Notes: generated by a model not told the origin, from the letters alone. DNA of 64,000 bases from Psychromonas ingrahamii 37 (GCF_000015285.1 NC_008709.1:4030001-4094000); one strand, 5' to 3'. Shown: positions 1 through 10,875, counted from the first letter of the stretch. A program made the numbers and translations.

Positions 1-718
1 CCATTCGCCCCGTGACACCATCGCGACGATAGGAATAAAAAAGGTCGGCTCGGTTAAAGGTGCAGTATTCACTGGCTGTGATTTCAAAGACATTAAAGGG
101 GGCTAAACGTAAACGCGCCAACTGCTGTAAATCAGCCAACCAACGATCCCCAAAAGCGCTAAAGGCTAAGCTAGCTTGTCCGTTTTCAGCAATAAACGCA
201 GCCCGTACCTCACTACCGACCTGAAAAGCACTTTTACCAATACAGGGCCCCAACCAAACCAGTAAATCATTTGCATTGACGGCTAACTGAGCACAAATAA
301 TCTTAATTGATTTTTCAATAATACCATCACATAAACCTCGCCAACCGGCATGGATAGCACAAACAAAAGTACCCAGCTTATTGGTAATAAGCACCGGCAA
401 ACAATCTGCCGTCATAATAATACAGGGGGTGTTATTACAATGACTCCATGCCGCATCAGCGGTCAGAGGACCTGCAGTGTTTTCTTTAAGCTCGAGTAAA
501 ATAGTACTGTGAACCTGATTTAACCAGCAAATATCCCCGGTTAAGGACAAAGTATTGGCTAAAGTGCTGCGATTTTTGCCGACAATAAGGGGATCATCGC
601 CAACATGTAAACCTAAATTCAGCTCAGAATAAAGGCCTGAGCTAACTCCACCAAGACGGGTGCTGGAAAATGCTTGAATATGTGCAGGAGCAGACCAGTT
701 TGGTTTTAGCAACTGCAC
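1..718 (-). CDS. pgeF: Polyphenol oxidase / purine nucleoside phosphorylase-like PgeF (YfiH), 3' end cut by window
   Basis: Reading leftward from a GTG at 718, the protein starts VQLLKPNWSAPAHIQAFSST and continues RLGGVSSGLYSELNLGLHVG, the N-terminal signature of the YfiH/laccase-domain family. The last codons at the window edge read RRDGVTGRM, close to the family C-terminus, so only a few residues are missing. An AGGA sits about 7 bases before the GTG. The gene starts 13 bases after the rluD stop, so the two are probably cotranscribed, as in E. coli where yfiH follows rluD. Family members have been described as copper oxidases, as purine nucleoside phosphorylases and as an aid to peptidoglycan fidelity; which applies here cannot be read from sequence. 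Confidence 0.88.
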   Translation of the reverse strand, partial: MQLLKPNWSAPAHIQAFSSTRLGGVSSGLYSELNLGLHVGDDPLIVGKNRSTLANTLSLTGDICWLNQVHSTILLELKENTAGPLTADAAWSHCNNTPCIIMTADCLPVLITNKLGTFVCAIHAGWRGLCDGIIEKSIKIICAQLAVNANDLLVWLGPCIGKSAFQVGSEVRAAFIAENGQASLAFSAFGDRWLADLQQLARLRLAPFNVFEITASEYCTFNRADLFYSYRRDGVTGRM

Positions 719-731
719 ATCAGAATCCTTA

Positions 732-1700
732 TTAACCACCGTGCAGAATCATATCTTGGCGTAACGCCTCTGCTAATTCGGCCATATCTGCAGGCAGTGG
801 CGCATGCCATTCCATTATTTCACCGGTAATAGGGTGCGCTAAACGTAACATAGTTGCATGTAATGCCTGACGTCTAAAACCACGTAACGTTGCTAATAAT
901 GCCTCGGAAGCACCTTTAGGTGGACGAGGACGACCACCATAAACCGGATCACCTGTCAGTACATGACCTATATGCATCATATGGACTCGAATTTGGTGTG
1001 TACGACCGGTTTCAAGGCGTAATCGCAACCGTGTATGAGCACGATATTTCTCAGAGACACGATAATGAGTCAGAGCATGTTTACCACCCGTTGAATTAAC
1101 CGCCATTTTAACACGATGTACTTTATCTCGCCCAATTGGAGCTTCGACAAATCCACCAGCAGTAAAGCCTCCCATGGCAATCGCTTCATACTCACGAGTA
1201 ATTTCACGCGCTTGTAAGCTGGTCACTAAATGTGTTTGTGCCGGTACCGTTTTGGCCACAACCATCAGTCCAGTTGTGTCTTTATCTAAACGATGCACAA
1301 TACCCGCTCTAGGTACTTCAATAATTTGCGGAAAATGATGCAACAGTGCATTTAGAACAGTACCATCGGGATTACCTGCACCGGGATGCACAACTAAACC
1401 GGCCGGTTTGTTAATCACTAAAATATCGTCATCTTCATAAACGATCTCTAATTTGATCTTTTGCGCTTTAAAAACGACTTCATCTTCGAGTACAGCTTGA
1501 ACTCCTACCGTTTGCCCGGTATAAACTTTTTCGCGAGGACGATTAATGACTTCGCCATCAATTTTGACCATATCAGCCAAAATCCATTCTTTAATTCGCG
1601 TACGGGAATAGTCAGGGAATAGTGACGCTACTGCCTGATCTAATCGAAAGCCGAGTTGTTGATCAGTGACTTCTGCGCTAAGGTTTAACTCTTGACTCAT
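732..1700 (-). CDS. rluD: 23S rRNA pseudouridine(1911/1915/1917) synthase RluD
   Basis: Converts three uridines in helix 69 of 23S rRNA to pseudouridine. An S4-like RNA-binding domain lies at residues 18-80 (RLDQAVASLFPDYSRTRIKE). The RluA-type catalytic domain follows, with HRLDKDTTGLMV placing the catalytic aspartate at residue 139, the same number as in E. coli RluD. The length of 322 aa is normal. The ATG at 1700 is preceded by AGAGAA. It diverges from bamD and is followed closely by pgeF, the same trio found in enterobacteria and vibrios. Confidence 0.97.
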   Translation of the reverse strand: MSQELNLSAEVTDQQLGFRLDQAVASLFPDYSRTRIKEWILADMVKIDGEVINRPREKVYTGQTVGVQAVLEDEVVFKAQKIKLEIVYEDDDILVINKPAGLVVHPGAGNPDGTVLNALLHHFPQIIEVPRAGIVHRLDKDTTGLMVVAKTVPAQTHLVTSLQAREITREYEAIAMGGFTAGGFVEAPIGRDKVHRVKMAVNSTGGKHALTHYRVSEKYRAHTRLRLRLETGRTHQIRVHMMHIGHVLTGDPVYGGRPRPPKGASEALLATLRGFRRQALHATMLRLAHPITGEIMEWHAPLPADMAELAEALRQDMILHGG

Positions 1701-1897
1701 ATATTGTTCTCTTTTTCTACACTATTGTTTGATAGCAAATGGATTAATTCTTTTCCCTGGATGAGAGTAATTTAATCAAACCGTTATAAATAAAATTTAT
1801 TTAGCTGTGATACAGTCACATTTTATCTTTTTTAACTTTTCTTTTATGGATTGATAGAAGATACTGTCCCTTTATCTGCATTGGCATTATAACACTT

Positions 1898-2671
1898 ATG
1901 AAAAAGATCCTCAGACTAATAACCTCCTCTCTTATGATTGTTTTATTAAGCACCGGTTGTTCATCTAAAAAAGCTGAAAAACCTAAAGTGGATGATAAAC
2001 CACCCATGGTACTTTATGAACAAGCAAAACAAGCATTAGAGTCTGCAAGTTTTGAAAAAGCATCTGATATTTTAGAGGCCTTGGATACCCGTTACCCCTT
2101 TGGCCCACATTCAGATCAGGTGCAATTGGATCTTATTTACGCTTATTACAAACGTGGTGAAACAGCCTTTACACTGGCCAACATTGACCGGTTTCTTCGC
2201 CTGAACCCAACACATCCCGACCTTGATTATATTTATTATATGCGTGGTTTAACCTATATCAGCGCAGATCAGCAATTTTTCCAGGACTTGTTTGGTATCG
2301 ATCGTTATAACCGAGATCCAAACAATGCAATCCAAGCCTTCAAAGACTTATCAAGAATTATCAAATATTACCCAAGCAGCGAATATGCTGTCGATGCGCA
2401 ACAAAGGATAATAGATCTAAAAGATCGTTTAGCACGCTATGAAATTGGGATTGCGCAGTGGTATCTCAAACGTGAAGCTTATATTGCCGCCATTAATCGT
2501 TGCAAAATAGTCTTAAATAATTACCCCGATATGCCGGCTGTTGAACAGGCGCTAGAGATTATGATTGCAAGTTATAATGTCTTAGGTATTGAAGAGCCTA
2601 AAATGAATGCCTTGGCCGTATTAAAATTAAACTACCCGAAAAACCTGACGCTGATAGATGTTAAACCTTAG
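1898..2671 (+). CDS. bamD: Outer membrane assembly lipoprotein BamD (YfiO)
   Basis: Essential component of the BAM complex that inserts beta-barrel proteins into the outer membrane. A lipoprotein signal peptide ends in the lipobox LSTGC, with the acylated Cys at residue 21. The mature part is helical and TPR-like (YEQAKQALESASFEKASDIL; RYPFGPHSDQVQLDLIYAYY), matching BamD over its full length (257 aa). It diverges from rluD as in E. coli. The ribosome-binding site before the ATG is weak. Transcription probably ends at the symmetrical hairpin shared with glnB. Confidence 0.96.
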   Translation: MKKILRLITSSLMIVLLSTGCSSKKAEKPKVDDKPPMVLYEQAKQALESASFEKASDILEALDTRYPFGPHSDQVQLDLIYAYYKRGETAFTLANIDRFLRLNPTHPDLDYIYYMRGLTYISADQQFFQDLFGIDRYNRDPNNAIQAFKDLSRIIKYYPSSEYAVDAQQRIIDLKDRLARYEIGIAQWYLKREAYIAAINRCKIVLNNYPDMPAVEQALEIMIASYNVLGIEEPKMNALAVLKLNYPKNLTLIDVKP

Positions 2672-2759
2672 AATTAATTTTATCCTGACACATTATCATT
2701 GGAAAAAGGTGCGTGGCTAAAAATGCCTTATAGCTGTAAAATATCAATGTAACGAATAT

Positions 2760-2791
2760 AAAAAAAGGAGAACTAAGTTCTCCTTTTTTTA
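2760..2791. terminator. Bidirectional terminator between bamD and glnB
   Basis: A near-perfect palindrome, AAGGAGAAC then GTTCTCCTT around a very short loop, has an A-run on the left and a T-run on the right, so it can end transcripts from both convergent genes. Confidence 0.85.
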
Positions 2792-2807
2792 TATTCGGCC
2801 TATAAGA

Positions 2808-3167
<360 letters not shown>

Positions 3168-3299
3168 TTAAACGAAAATATATCCCACCACTTTAATACT
3201 AATGACGGTAAATATACAGATAGAAAATGCAAAAAATGCTACGCCAGTTGTATTTTCAAATGTATTCCACTCTAAAAAAGAAAAGTCATTTTATAAAAA

Positions 3300-4244
3300 T
3301 CAATCGATCTGCTTAATGCGCAGCTCGGCGGGCACTTCAAAGATAATATTTTCTTCAACACCCAAATTTTCAGTCACCACAGTACCACCTAGTTTTTTGA
3401 GCCTGGCAATCACCTCTTTCACCAGCACTTCCGGGGCAGAGGCCCCCGCAGTAACGCCAACCACTTTTACATTTTCAAGCCACTCAGTTTTAATATCTTT
3501 TTCACTGTCAATAAGATAGGCATTCACACCGACACAACTTGCTTTTTCCTGTAAACGATTGGAATTCGAAGAATTGGTCGAGCCAACCACTAAAACAAGA
3601 TCACTTCTTTCAGCAAGCGCTTTAACGGCATCCTGACGATTTTGTGTTGCATAACAGATATCATCTTTACGTGGCCCATCAATCTTAGGAAATTTCTCGC
3701 GCAATGCCTTGATAATATTTGCGGTATCATCAACCGACAGAGTCGTTTGAGAACTAAAACAAAGACTGTTGGGATTTTTAACCTCTAATTTTTTGATATC
3801 TTCAGGCGATTCAATCAAATAAATCCCACCCTGTGGGTTATCATATTGCCCCATAGTACCAACGACCTCAGGATGGCCTTGATGACCTATTAAAATACAT
3901 TCCTGCCCGCGACGACTGGCACGCGTCACTTCCATATGCACTTTAGTTACTAACGGACAAGTTGCATCAAAGATTTTAAGATCGCGCCGTTTGGCTTCTG
4001 CGCGCACCGATTGTGCGACACCATGTGCACTAAAAATAACAATACTGTTCTCAGGTACTTCATCTAACTCTTCGACAAATACGGCGCCACGGGCTCTTAA
4101 GTCATCAACCACATACTGGTTATGAACAACTTCATGACGCACATAAATGGGGGGTGTAAAAATATCTAAGGCACGATCAACAATTGAAATAGCACGATGG
4201 ACACCCGCACAAAAACCACGCGGATTCGCTAAAATGATTTCCAT
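3300..4244 (-). CDS. ispH: 4-hydroxy-3-methylbut-2-enyl diphosphate reductase IspH
   Basis: Last enzyme of the MEP isoprenoid pathway; an iron-sulfur enzyme that converts HMBPP to IPP and DMAPP. The three cluster-binding cysteines are present at C12 (NPRGFCAGV), C96 ([12 protein letters not shown]) and C197 (DDICYATQ), at the E. coli positions. It is the last gene of the leftward ileS-lspA-fkpB-ispH cluster, an order conserved in gammaproteobacteria. The gap to fkpB carries a GCTCGAAG-type repeat. Confidence 0.97.
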   Translation of the reverse strand: MEIILANPRGFCAGVHRAISIVDRALDIFTPPIYVRHEVVHNQYVVDDLRARGAVFVEELDEVPENSIVIFSAHGVAQSVRAEAKRRDLKIFDATCPLVTKVHMEVTRASRRGQECILIGHQGHPEVVGTMGQYDNPQGGIYLIESPEDIKKLEVKNPNSLCFSSQTTLSVDDTANIIKALREKFPKIDGPRKDDICYATQNRQDAVKALAERSDLVLVVGSTNSSNSNRLQEKASCVGVNAYLIDSEKDIKTEWLENVKVVGVTAGASAPEVLVKEVIARLKKLGGTVVTENLGVEENIIFEVPAELRIKQID

Positions 4245-4262
4245 AAATAACCTTTATTTAAG

Positions 4263-4288
4263 AAGCTCGAAGCTCAAAGCTCAAAGCT
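4263..4288. repeat. Short GCTCGAAG/GCTCAAAG tandem repeat
   Basis: Three near-identical 7-8 base units (AGCTCGA, AGCTCAA, AGCTCAA) lie between fkpB and ispH. The same low-complexity motif occurs at 52130-52226 and 61690-61800. Confidence 0.7.
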
Positions 4289-4290
4289 AT

Positions 4291-4740
4291 TTAGTTTAAA
4301 ACTTCTAATACATCCACTTCAAAGGTAACCGTTTGACCGGCAAGTGGATGGTTAAAATCAACAGTAACACTGTCGGCGATAATTTCACGAATAATACCAG
4401 GAAGTTCCTCACCATTTGGCTGCGTAAAGGTAATAATTGAACCGATTTCTGCAGGCACATCACTGCTGAATTTATTTAATTCAAGGTGATGAATATTATC
4501 CGGATTAGACAACCCAAAGGCAGACTCAGGCGCCAGCGTAAAGGTTTCTGATTGCCCAACCTGTAAACCAAGCAAACAATCTTCAAAACCAGCCGTTAAA
4601 CTGCCATCACCCATAACAAACTTTGCAGGTTTGTTGGAAATTTTAGTACTGTCAACGGCAGATCCATCGGATAAACGAATCGAAAAATGCATCAGTACTT
4701 CACTTTTTTCTATAATAGACAGGTTCTTAACTTCAGACAT
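4291..4740 (-). CDS. fkpB: FKBP-type peptidyl-prolyl isomerase FkpB (SlpA)
   Basis: SlyD-type prolyl isomerase and chaperone, 149 aa. The FKBP core is seen in MHFSIRLSDGSAVDST and FTLAPESAFGLSNPD, with the IF (chaperone) insert between and NHPLAGQTVTFEVDVLEV at the end. I start it at the ATG at 4740 (MSEVKN), which overlaps the lspA stop by 8 bases and has AAGGGAAA upstream; a longer reading frame to 4797 exists but lies inside lspA. Translational coupling to lspA is likely. Confidence 0.94.
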   Translation of the reverse strand: MSEVKNLSIIEKSEVLMHFSIRLSDGSAVDSTKISNKPAKFVMGDGSLTAGFEDCLLGLQVGQSETFTLAPESAFGLSNPDNIHHLELNKFSSDVPAEIGSIITFTQPNGEELPGIIREIIADSVTVDFNHPLAGQTVTFEVDVLEVLN

Positions 4741-5254
4741 TTTTATTTCCCTTTGGTTGTTTAATTGGTTTTGCCTGTTTGGCAAAAAAAGACTCAAAAA
4801 TCATTATTACAGCCCCCGTAAAAATAGCACTATCTGCAATATTAAAGGTTGGCCAGCGATAAAAACCTAAATCAAAATCTAAAAAATCGATGACATAACC
4901 AAACATCATACGATCGACTACATTGCCAAGCGCACCCGATAAGATCAATGCATAAGCACAGTTAATCCAACGATCTGTCGAAGCATTTTTCTTTAATAAG
5001 TAAACTAAATAACTTGAAACGACGATTGCAATGGCCGTAAACAGATATCTTTGCCACCCTCCTGCATCACCTAAAAAGCTAAACGCTGCACCGTAATTTC
5101 TTGCGTAGGTAAAGCTAAAGAATGAAAAAATCTCATAAGATTCATATAAATCTAATGATTGTATTGTCCAATACTTAGTTACTTGGTCAAGCGCTAACAT
5201 GATTGCGGCGAGCCATAACCAGCGCAAACCTGATTTTTCTATTATTTCTGCCAT
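4733..5254 (-). CDS. lspA: Lipoprotein signal peptidase LspA (signal peptidase II)
   Basis: Aspartyl protease of the inner membrane that cleaves signal peptides of diacylglyceryl-prolipoproteins such as BamD and RcsF in this window. Four hydrophobic helices are visible. The catalytic aspartates lie in GNVVDRMMFGYVIDF and FNIADSAIF. The ATG at 5254 (MAEIIEKSGLRWLW) matches the E. coli N-terminus; a TTG at 5266 in the same frame is the alternative. The gene follows ileS after a gap of about 100 bases containing a terminator-like hairpin. Confidence 0.95.
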   Translation of the reverse strand: MAEIIEKSGLRWLWLAAIMLALDQVTKYWTIQSLDLYESYEIFSFFSFTYARNYGAAFSFLGDAGGWQRYLFTAIAIVVSSYLVYLLKKNASTDRWINCAYALILSGALGNVVDRMMFGYVIDFLDFDLGFYRWPTFNIADSAIFTGAVIMIFESFFAKQAKPIKQPKGNKNV

Positions 5255-5265
5255 TCTAAATCCCA

Positions 5266-5297
5266 ATTAAAAAACGCCTTAAAGTAGTAAGGCGTTT
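5266..5297 (-). terminator. Terminator-like hairpin between ileS and lspA
   Basis: On the minus strand a 10-bp stem (AAACGCCTTA / TAAGGCGTTT) is followed by a T-run. It lies inside what should be a single operon, so it could reduce lspA-fkpB-ispH expression relative to ileS. The T-run runs into the possible TTG start of lspA. Confidence 0.6.
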
Positions 5298-5341
5298 AGA
5301 CCCAAACTGCTCGAAGATGCAGATTCAAATAGTTTGGGTCT
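5298..5341. repeat. Interspersed hairpin repeat with AGACCCAAACT arms
   Basis: Arms AGACCCAAACT and AGTTTGGGTCT form an 11-bp perfect stem around a loop containing CTCGAAGATGCAGATTC. Related arms are found at 8227-8305 and, more diverged, around 10974-11046. It resembles REP-like intergenic elements that I recall from marine gammaproteobacteria, but this was not checked. Confidence 0.65.
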
Positions 5342-5357
5342 ATGTTAGATAATGCGA

Positions 5358-8192
5358 TTACGCAAATTTACGGATTTCACCCTGCCCTTCAATATTGGTC
5401 ACGCAGCGACCACATAATTCAGGATGCTGTTTATTTTGTCCAACCTCTTCCCGGTGATGCCAACAACGCTCACACTTAGGCGCCGCACTCTTAACAACAG
5501 AGACCAATAAACCAGTCACTTCAGTTTTAAGAGCCAATTGCGGGGCATCTGCTAAGGGTTTAACCTGCGCTTGCGATGTGATTAGAACAAAACGCAATTC
5601 ATCTTCTAAGGTGGTTAATAAAGTCGCTATTTCATCGGACGCATAAAGGATAACTTCGGCTTCCAAACCACCCCCAATAGCATTCTCTTTACGGGCGATT
5701 TCTAAGGCCTTATTCACCTCGGCACGGACTAACGTTAACTTCGACCATGCAGCACTGCTCAAGGCTTCATTATCAGACAGGCTAAATAAACCATCATACC
5801 AAACCGTGGTGAATACAAATTCATCACGTGCGCCCGGCAGACGCGCCCAAATTTCATCGGCGGTAAAACTTAGAATGGGTGCCATCAAACGTACCAGCGC
5901 TTCTGCAATATGGAACAATGCGGTTTGACAACTGCGATGCGCGTTACTGTCCGCTTTAGCTGTGTACTGACGATCTTTAATGATATCCAGGTAGAAGCTA
6001 CCTAATTCGATAGAGCAGAAATGGGTCAACTTTTGATAAACCGCATGCAGACTATAACTTTCGTAGGCTTCAATAACGTCATTTTGTAATATTAATGTTT
6101 GCGCTACAATCCAGCGATCCAGCGCAACCATTTCTTCATTAGGCACTAAATCAGTGGTTGGATCAAAACCGTTTAAGTTAGCCAGTAAGAAACGTGATGT
6201 ATTACGGATACGACGGTAACTGTCTGCACTGCGATTAAGTATTTCATCAGAAACCGTCATCTCACCGGTGTAATCCGTTGAAGCAACCCATAAACGCAGA
6301 ATATCGGCGCCAAGATTATTCATAACGGTTTGTGGAGACATCACATTGCCTAACGACTTGGACATTTTTTTGCCGTTGCCGTCAACCACAAAACCGTGGG
6401 TCAATACTTCTTTGTAAGGTGCTTTATTGTTAATTGCCATACTGGTCATTAACGATGACTGGAACCAGCCCCGATGTTGATCTGAACCTTCAAGATACAT
6501 ATCAGCTGCCGCTTGCTCACCCGATTCTAACGTATACTCTTCACGTTTTGCTACAACCGAAGCATGGGTTGTACCGGAATCAAACCACACATCTAAGGTA
6601 TCTGTTACTTTGCGGTATTCTTCAGCTTCAAAACCTAACAGGGTTTCCGGCTCTAAATCCCACCATGCTTGAATGCCATCGATTTCAATTTTACGCGCAA
6701 TAAGCTCCATCATTTCAACACTGTTTGGGTGCAGTTCATCGGTTTCTTTATGTACAAACAGGGTAATAGGGACACCCCATGTACGTTGACGAGAGATACA
6801 CCAGTCAGGACGGTTCTCAACCATTTTTTCGATACGTTGTTGACCCCAACTTGGGATCCATTTAACAGCTTGAATCTCAGCGAGCGCATCAGCGCGTAAA
6901 CTTTTTTGATCCATGGCGATAAACCACTGTGGCGTAGCGCGAAAAATAATCGGCGTTTTATGTCTCCAGCAATGCGGGTAACTGTGATTCAATTTGATAG
7001 AGCACAGTAATGCATTTCTTTCTGCTAATACTTCAAGCACCCGGTCATTAGCTTTAAACACATGTAAGCCTGCAAAAAATTCGGTATCGTCACGGAAAAC
7101 ACCGTTATCTGCAACGTAGTTAGCAACCTCTAAATCGTAACGTAAACCAACAGCATAATCGTCCTGACCATGCCCTGGCGCGGTATGTACACAACCAGTA
7201 CCCGCATCAACGGTGACGTAATCAGCAAGAATGGCAGGTACCTGCAAGTCCAAGAAGGGATGGTTAAATAATTGCTTCTCTAAATCAATCCCTTTACAGA
7301 TAGCTAAGGTGCTGAAATCTTCATTGCCGTAACGTTTCAGACAATCGGCCACCAGATCCGTCGCTATAATTAAACGCCGCTCTCCTGCTTGTACTAAGGA
7401 GTATTCTACTTTTTGTGCTAATGCAATGGCGCGGTTAGCCGGCAGTGTCCAAGGCGTGGTTGTCCAGATCACAGCAGAGACATTACCTTCCCCCAGATTA
7501 TCAGTCACAGCGCTAAAACAGTTTAAAACTTGTTCGTTATCGACCGCGCTAAAAGCGACATCAATGGCCGGTGATAGTTTATCTTCATATTCAACTTCGG
7601 CTTCAGCCAATGCACTACCGCATTCTGTACACCAATGCACAGGTTTAGAGCCTTTGTGGAGGTGGTCATTTTTAATCACTTGCGCCAGCGCGCGAACAAT
7701 GTTCGCTTCGGTGCCAAAATCCATCGTAAGATAGGGTTTATCCCACTCCCCCAACACACCCAGACGTTTAAAATCCTTACGTTGGCCATCAACTTGGCGC
7801 GCTGCATATTCACGACATTTTTTGCGGAATTCAGCGGCACTGATTTTTTTACCGGGTTTGCCAACTTTTTGCTCAACTTTCAACTCAATGGGCAGACCAT
7901 GACAATCCCAACCGGGGATATAGGGTGCATCAAAATCAGATAATGTTTTTGATTTAATAATAATGTCTTTAAGAATTTTATTAACCGAGTGACCGATATG
8001 AATATCACCATTTGCATAGGGAGGACCATCATGCAGAATAAATGTTTTTTTACCTTTTTTAGCTGCACGGATCTTTCCGTAAAGGTCGTTGCTGTACCAA
8101 TTTTTCAGCATATTAGGTTCACGATTAGCAAGATTTGCACGCATCGGGAAACCTGTTTTAGGTAGGTTTAATGTACTTTTGTAATCACTCAT
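5358..8192 (-). CDS. ileS: Isoleucyl-tRNA synthetase IleS
   Basis: Class I aminoacyl-tRNA synthetase. The HIGH-type motif is seen in [11 protein letters not shown], the editing domain around [17 protein letters not shown], and the KMSKS motif in [12 protein letters not shown]. The C-terminal zinc-binding cysteines are in [12 protein letters not shown] and LCGRCVTN. I use the ATG at 8192 ([18 protein letters not shown]), which matches the E. coli N-terminus and gives 944 aa; in-frame starts at 8213 and 8234 lack a good ribosome-binding site. Confidence 0.97.
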   Translation of the reverse strand: MSDYKSTLNLPKTGFPMRANLANREPNMLKNWYSNDLYGKIRAAKKGKKTFILHDGPPYANGDIHIGHSVNKILKDIIIKSKTLSDFDAPYIPGWDCHGLPIELKVEQKVGKPGKKISAAEFRKKCREYAARQVDGQRKDFKRLGVLGEWDKPYLTMDFGTEANIVRALAQVIKNDHLHKGSKPVHWCTECGSALAEAEVEYEDKLSPAIDVAFSAVDNEQVLNCFSAVTDNLGEGNVSAVIWTTTPWTLPANRAIALAQKVEYSLVQAGERRLIIATDLVADCLKRYGNEDFSTLAICKGIDLEKQLFNHPFLDLQVPAILADYVTVDAGTGCVHTAPGHGQDDYAVGLRYDLEVANYVADNGVFRDDTEFFAGLHVFKANDRVLEVLAERNALLCSIKLNHSYPHCWRHKTPIIFRATPQWFIAMDQKSLRADALAEIQAVKWIPSWGQQRIEKMVENRPDWCISRQRTWGVPITLFVHKETDELHPNSVEMMELIARKIEIDGIQAWWDLEPETLLGFEAEEYRKVTDTLDVWFDSGTTHASVVAKREEYTLESGEQAAADMYLEGSDQHRGWFQSSLMTSMAINNKAPYKEVLTHGFVVDGNGKKMSKSLGNVMSPQTVMNNLGADILRLWVASTDYTGEMTVSDEILNRSADSYRRIRNTSRFLLANLNGFDPTTDLVPNEEMVALDRWIVAQTLILQNDVIEAYESYSLHAVYQKLTHFCSIELGSFYLDIIKDRQYTAKADSNAHRSCQTALFHIAEALVRLMAPILSFTADEIWARLPGARDEFVFTTVWYDGLFSLSDNEALSSAAWSKLTLVRAEVNKALEIARKENAIGGGLEAEVILYASDEIATLLTTLEDELRFVLITSQAQVKPLADAPQLALKTEVTGLLVSVVKSAAPKCERCWHHREEVGQNKQHPELCGRCVTNIEGQGEIRKFA

Positions 8193-8226
8193 TGATTTTA
8201 TTCCATCTGACATTACGTTGGGATTG

Positions 8227-8305
8227 AGACCCAAGCTACTTTAACATTAATTTTCAAAGTCATGTACGACTAACGGATTCCTGCATATTCAAGTAGTTTG
8301 TGGTT
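8227..8305. repeat. Diverged copy of the CCCAAACT hairpin repeat between ribF and ileS
   Basis: Left arm AGACCCAAGCTACT and right arm AGTAGTTTGTGGTT pair imperfectly across about 50 bases. The inner part GATTCCTGCATATTCAAGTAG resembles the element at 5298-5341. The right end touches the ribF stop codon. Confidence 0.5.
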
Positions 8306-9236
8306 ATTTATGGAGCAAGTGCCATTGTCTGGCCTGCTTGATGTCTTTATCGATCTGAATTTTTAATTCTGCGAATGAATCAAAGCGCACTTCATCGCGT
8401 ATTTTTTCTTCTAATACGACTTCTAACTGTAAACCGTATAAGTTCGCATTAAAATTAAATATATGTACTTCTAACTGCTGACGGACGCCCTGCACAGTAG
8501 GTCGCTGACCAATATTAGCAACACCTTGATAAATCTGATTGCCAATGCCCAGCACCGAGACCACAAAAACACCTGAAACGGGTGATACTCGACGTTTTAA
8601 CAACAGGTTCGCAGTGGGTACACCAATAGTACGGCCTAACTTTCGTCCATGTACCACTCTGCCGGTAATACTGTATTTTCGGCCAAGCATTAATGCCGCT
8701 TGTCGCATGTCGCCCGCAGCCAAAGCCGCACGAATACGGCTGCTACTAATACGATATTCTTGTTGCGTCAGACTGTGGGTATCAACCACCTCAAAGCCAT
8801 ACTTTTCACCGGCTTTTTTTAGCAACTCAAAGTCGCCCTTACGCTGGTAACCAAAATGAAAATCATCACCAATCACCAAAAACTTTACACCGAGTTTTTT
8901 TATCAACAACTCTTCAATAAATTCTTGCGCACTTAAATTAGCGAACTTACGGTTAAATGAAACACATAAAAGCCTGTCTAACCCCAGTTGATCAAGTTGT
9001 ACAAATTTATCACGTAAGCGGCTTAATCGAGCAGGTGCATTCTCTCCGGAAAACAGCTCAGCAGGTTGCGGTTCAAATGTTAAAACAGTTGCAGGTACCT
9101 TCAGGCGCTTAGCCTCAAATAATAATCGAGAAAGCACCGCTTTATGGCCTAAATGTACCCCATCAAAATTACCAATACTCAAAACGCATCCCTGATGGGA
9201 TGCTTTGATATTGTGAATGCCGCGTAATAATTCCAT
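8304..9236 (-). CDS. ribF: Bifunctional riboflavin kinase / FAD synthetase RibF
   Basis: Phosphorylates riboflavin to FMN and adenylates FMN to FAD. The N-terminal nucleotidyltransferase motif GNFDGVHLGH is at residues 22-31, ISSSRIRAAL closes that domain, and the C-terminal kinase domain begins near GRKLGRTIGVPTANL. The length of 310 aa is normal. It lies directly upstream of ileS and downstream of murJ in the leftward cluster, the usual gammaproteobacterial order. Confidence 0.96.
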   Translation of the reverse strand: MELLRGIHNIKASHQGCVLSIGNFDGVHLGHKAVLSRLLFEAKRLKVPATVLTFEPQPAELFSGENAPARLSRLRDKFVQLDQLGLDRLLCVSFNRKFANLSAQEFIEELLIKKLGVKFLVIGDDFHFGYQRKGDFELLKKAGEKYGFEVVDTHSLTQQEYRISSSRIRAALAAGDMRQAALMLGRKYSITGRVVHGRKLGRTIGVPTANLLLKRRVSPVSGVFVVSVLGIGNQIYQGVANIGQRPTVQGVRQQLEVHIFNFNANLYGLQLEVVLEEKIRDEVRFDSFAELKIQIDKDIKQARQWHLLHK

Positions 9237-9309
9237 TTTGTTTACTTAATAAAAGGCTATAAAACACAAAAGAGTGGATTATATATTAAGCAGCGCAACT
9301 AATCAGCCC

Positions 9310-10875
9310 TCATTTAGCCATTCTTATCTGAAAATGCCTAAAGCGTAATCCGGTCAACCCTAAAGCAAACAAATACAAGACTGCACCTGCCACGATTAAA
9401 TAAAACAGTTTTAATGCAGCTTCCAGCCACGACAGTTGACTCCACTCTGATAATGCTGGATTAAAGGCAACTAAACCTGCGGCCATCACTAAACCCGCAA
9501 TGATAATTCGCAGTAGTACCGACACACTGTCTTTTTGTCTTTGGTAAATACCTTTTTGGTATAAACCAAACCATAACAAGCCTGCATTTAAAGTCGCTGA
9601 AATTGAGGTTGCAATAGCCAAACCGACGTAACCATAGGGGATAGCAAAAATAATGTTCAAAACCATATTACTGCCCATAGCAATCATCCCGTATTTTACT
9701 GGCGTTCTTGTATCCTGGCGTGCGTAGTATCCGGGTGCTAATATTTTAACCATCATAAAACTCAATAACCCACTGCCGTATGCCCATAAGCTCATTGATG
9801 CCATTGCAACATCGTGGGCAACAAATTCACCACGCATAAATAAAACACGCAGCATAGGCTCCGCCAGTATAATCAACCCTAACATCGCAGGGAAACCTAA
9901 GATACAGACCATACGCATCCCCCAATCCAGCGTTTTAGCAAAATCATCGATTGATTTAGTGACGTGAGATGAGGACAGGCTCGGTAAAATAACCGTTGCG
10001 ATAGCGATACCAAATAACCCTAATGGAAATTCCAGTAAACGATCCGAGTAATATAACCAACTGATTGATCCCGTTTGCAGAAAACTGGCAATAAAAGTAT
10101 CAAGCAATAAATTAATTTGGCTAACAGATACCCCAAATAATGCCGGAATCATTAAGACTCTGATTTTTACAACACCGGGATGGTGCCAATTCCAAGTAGG
10201 CTTAACCAATAGTTTTTCTTTATGTAAAAAAGGGATCTGGAAAAGAAACTGGATCGCCCCACCCAAAAATACGCCTATTGCTAACCCTATTTCTGGTTGT
10301 TGCAAATGCGGGGAGACAAAAATTGCACAACTGATAATTGCCACATTCAAAAAGACGGGCGTAAAAGCGGCGACAGCAAATTTACCCAGAGTATTTAAAA
10401 TTGCCCCGGATAAAGCGGTGAAGGTAATAAACCATAAATAGGGAAAGGTTATTTTTAACATAAAAGAGGCAAGCTCAAACTTTTGTCCATCCGGGCCGCC
10501 ATTCCACCATTCTAAAAACCAGCCAAAACCGAATAATGCGGTGATCACAGAAGATCCCAACACACCGAGAATAGTAATAATAGTAATAATGGTTCCCAAG
10601 GTGCCGGAGACAGCGGCAACTAATTTTTTAACTTCATCAAAAGAGTGTTGTTTTTCGTATTCCGTCAAGACCGGCACAAATGCTTGTGCAAACGCACCTT
10701 CAGCAAATAAACGCCGTAAAAAATTAGGAATTTTATTGGCAAAGAAAAACACATCGGCGGCAGCTCCCGCTCCCATCAAGTTTGCTATGACGACATCTCT
10801 TAGCAGACCTAAAATTCTAGAAATCAATGTCATAGAGCTTACGATCAAACCTGATCTCAGTAATTTTTTACTCAC
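9310..10875 (-). CDS. murJ: Lipid II flippase MurJ (MviN)
   Basis: Inner-membrane flippase that exports lipid II for peptidoglycan synthesis. It is 521 aa with about 14 hydrophobic segments. Family signatures include SRILGLLRDVVIANLMGAG, NKIPNFLRRLFAEGAFAQAF and RLLEFPLGLFGIAIATVILP. It is the first gene of the leftward cluster and diverges from rpsT across a 314-base intergenic region. Confidence 0.97.
   Translation of the reverse strand: MSKKLLRSGLIVSSMTLISRILGLLRDVVIANLMGAGAAADVFFFANKIPNFLRRLFAEGAFAQAFVPVLTEYEKQHSFDEVKKLVAAVSGTLGTIITIITILGVLGSSVITALFGFGWFLEWWNGGPDGQKFELASFMLKITFPYLWFITFTALSGAILNTLGKFAVAAFTPVFLNVAIISCAIFVSPHLQQPEIGLAIGVFLGGAIQFLFQIPFLHKEKLLVKPTWNWHHPGVVKIRVLMIPALFGVSVSQINLLLDTFIASFLQTGSISWLYYSDRLLEFPLGLFGIAIATVILPSLSSSHVTKSIDDFAKTLDWGMRMVCILGFPAMLGLIILAEPMLRVLFMRGEFVAHDVAMASMSLWAYGSGLLSFMMVKILAPGYYARQDTRTPVKYGMIAMGSNMVLNIIFAIPYGYVGLAIATSISATLNAGLLWFGLYQKGIYQRQKDSVSVLLRIIIAGLVMAAGLVAFNPALSEWSQLSWLEAALKLFYLIVAGAVLYLFALGLTGLRFRHFQIRMAK

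Noticed and set aside
1816-2007. A 63-codon minus-strand frame
   Set aside because: It overlaps the bamD start on the opposite strand and has no family or context.
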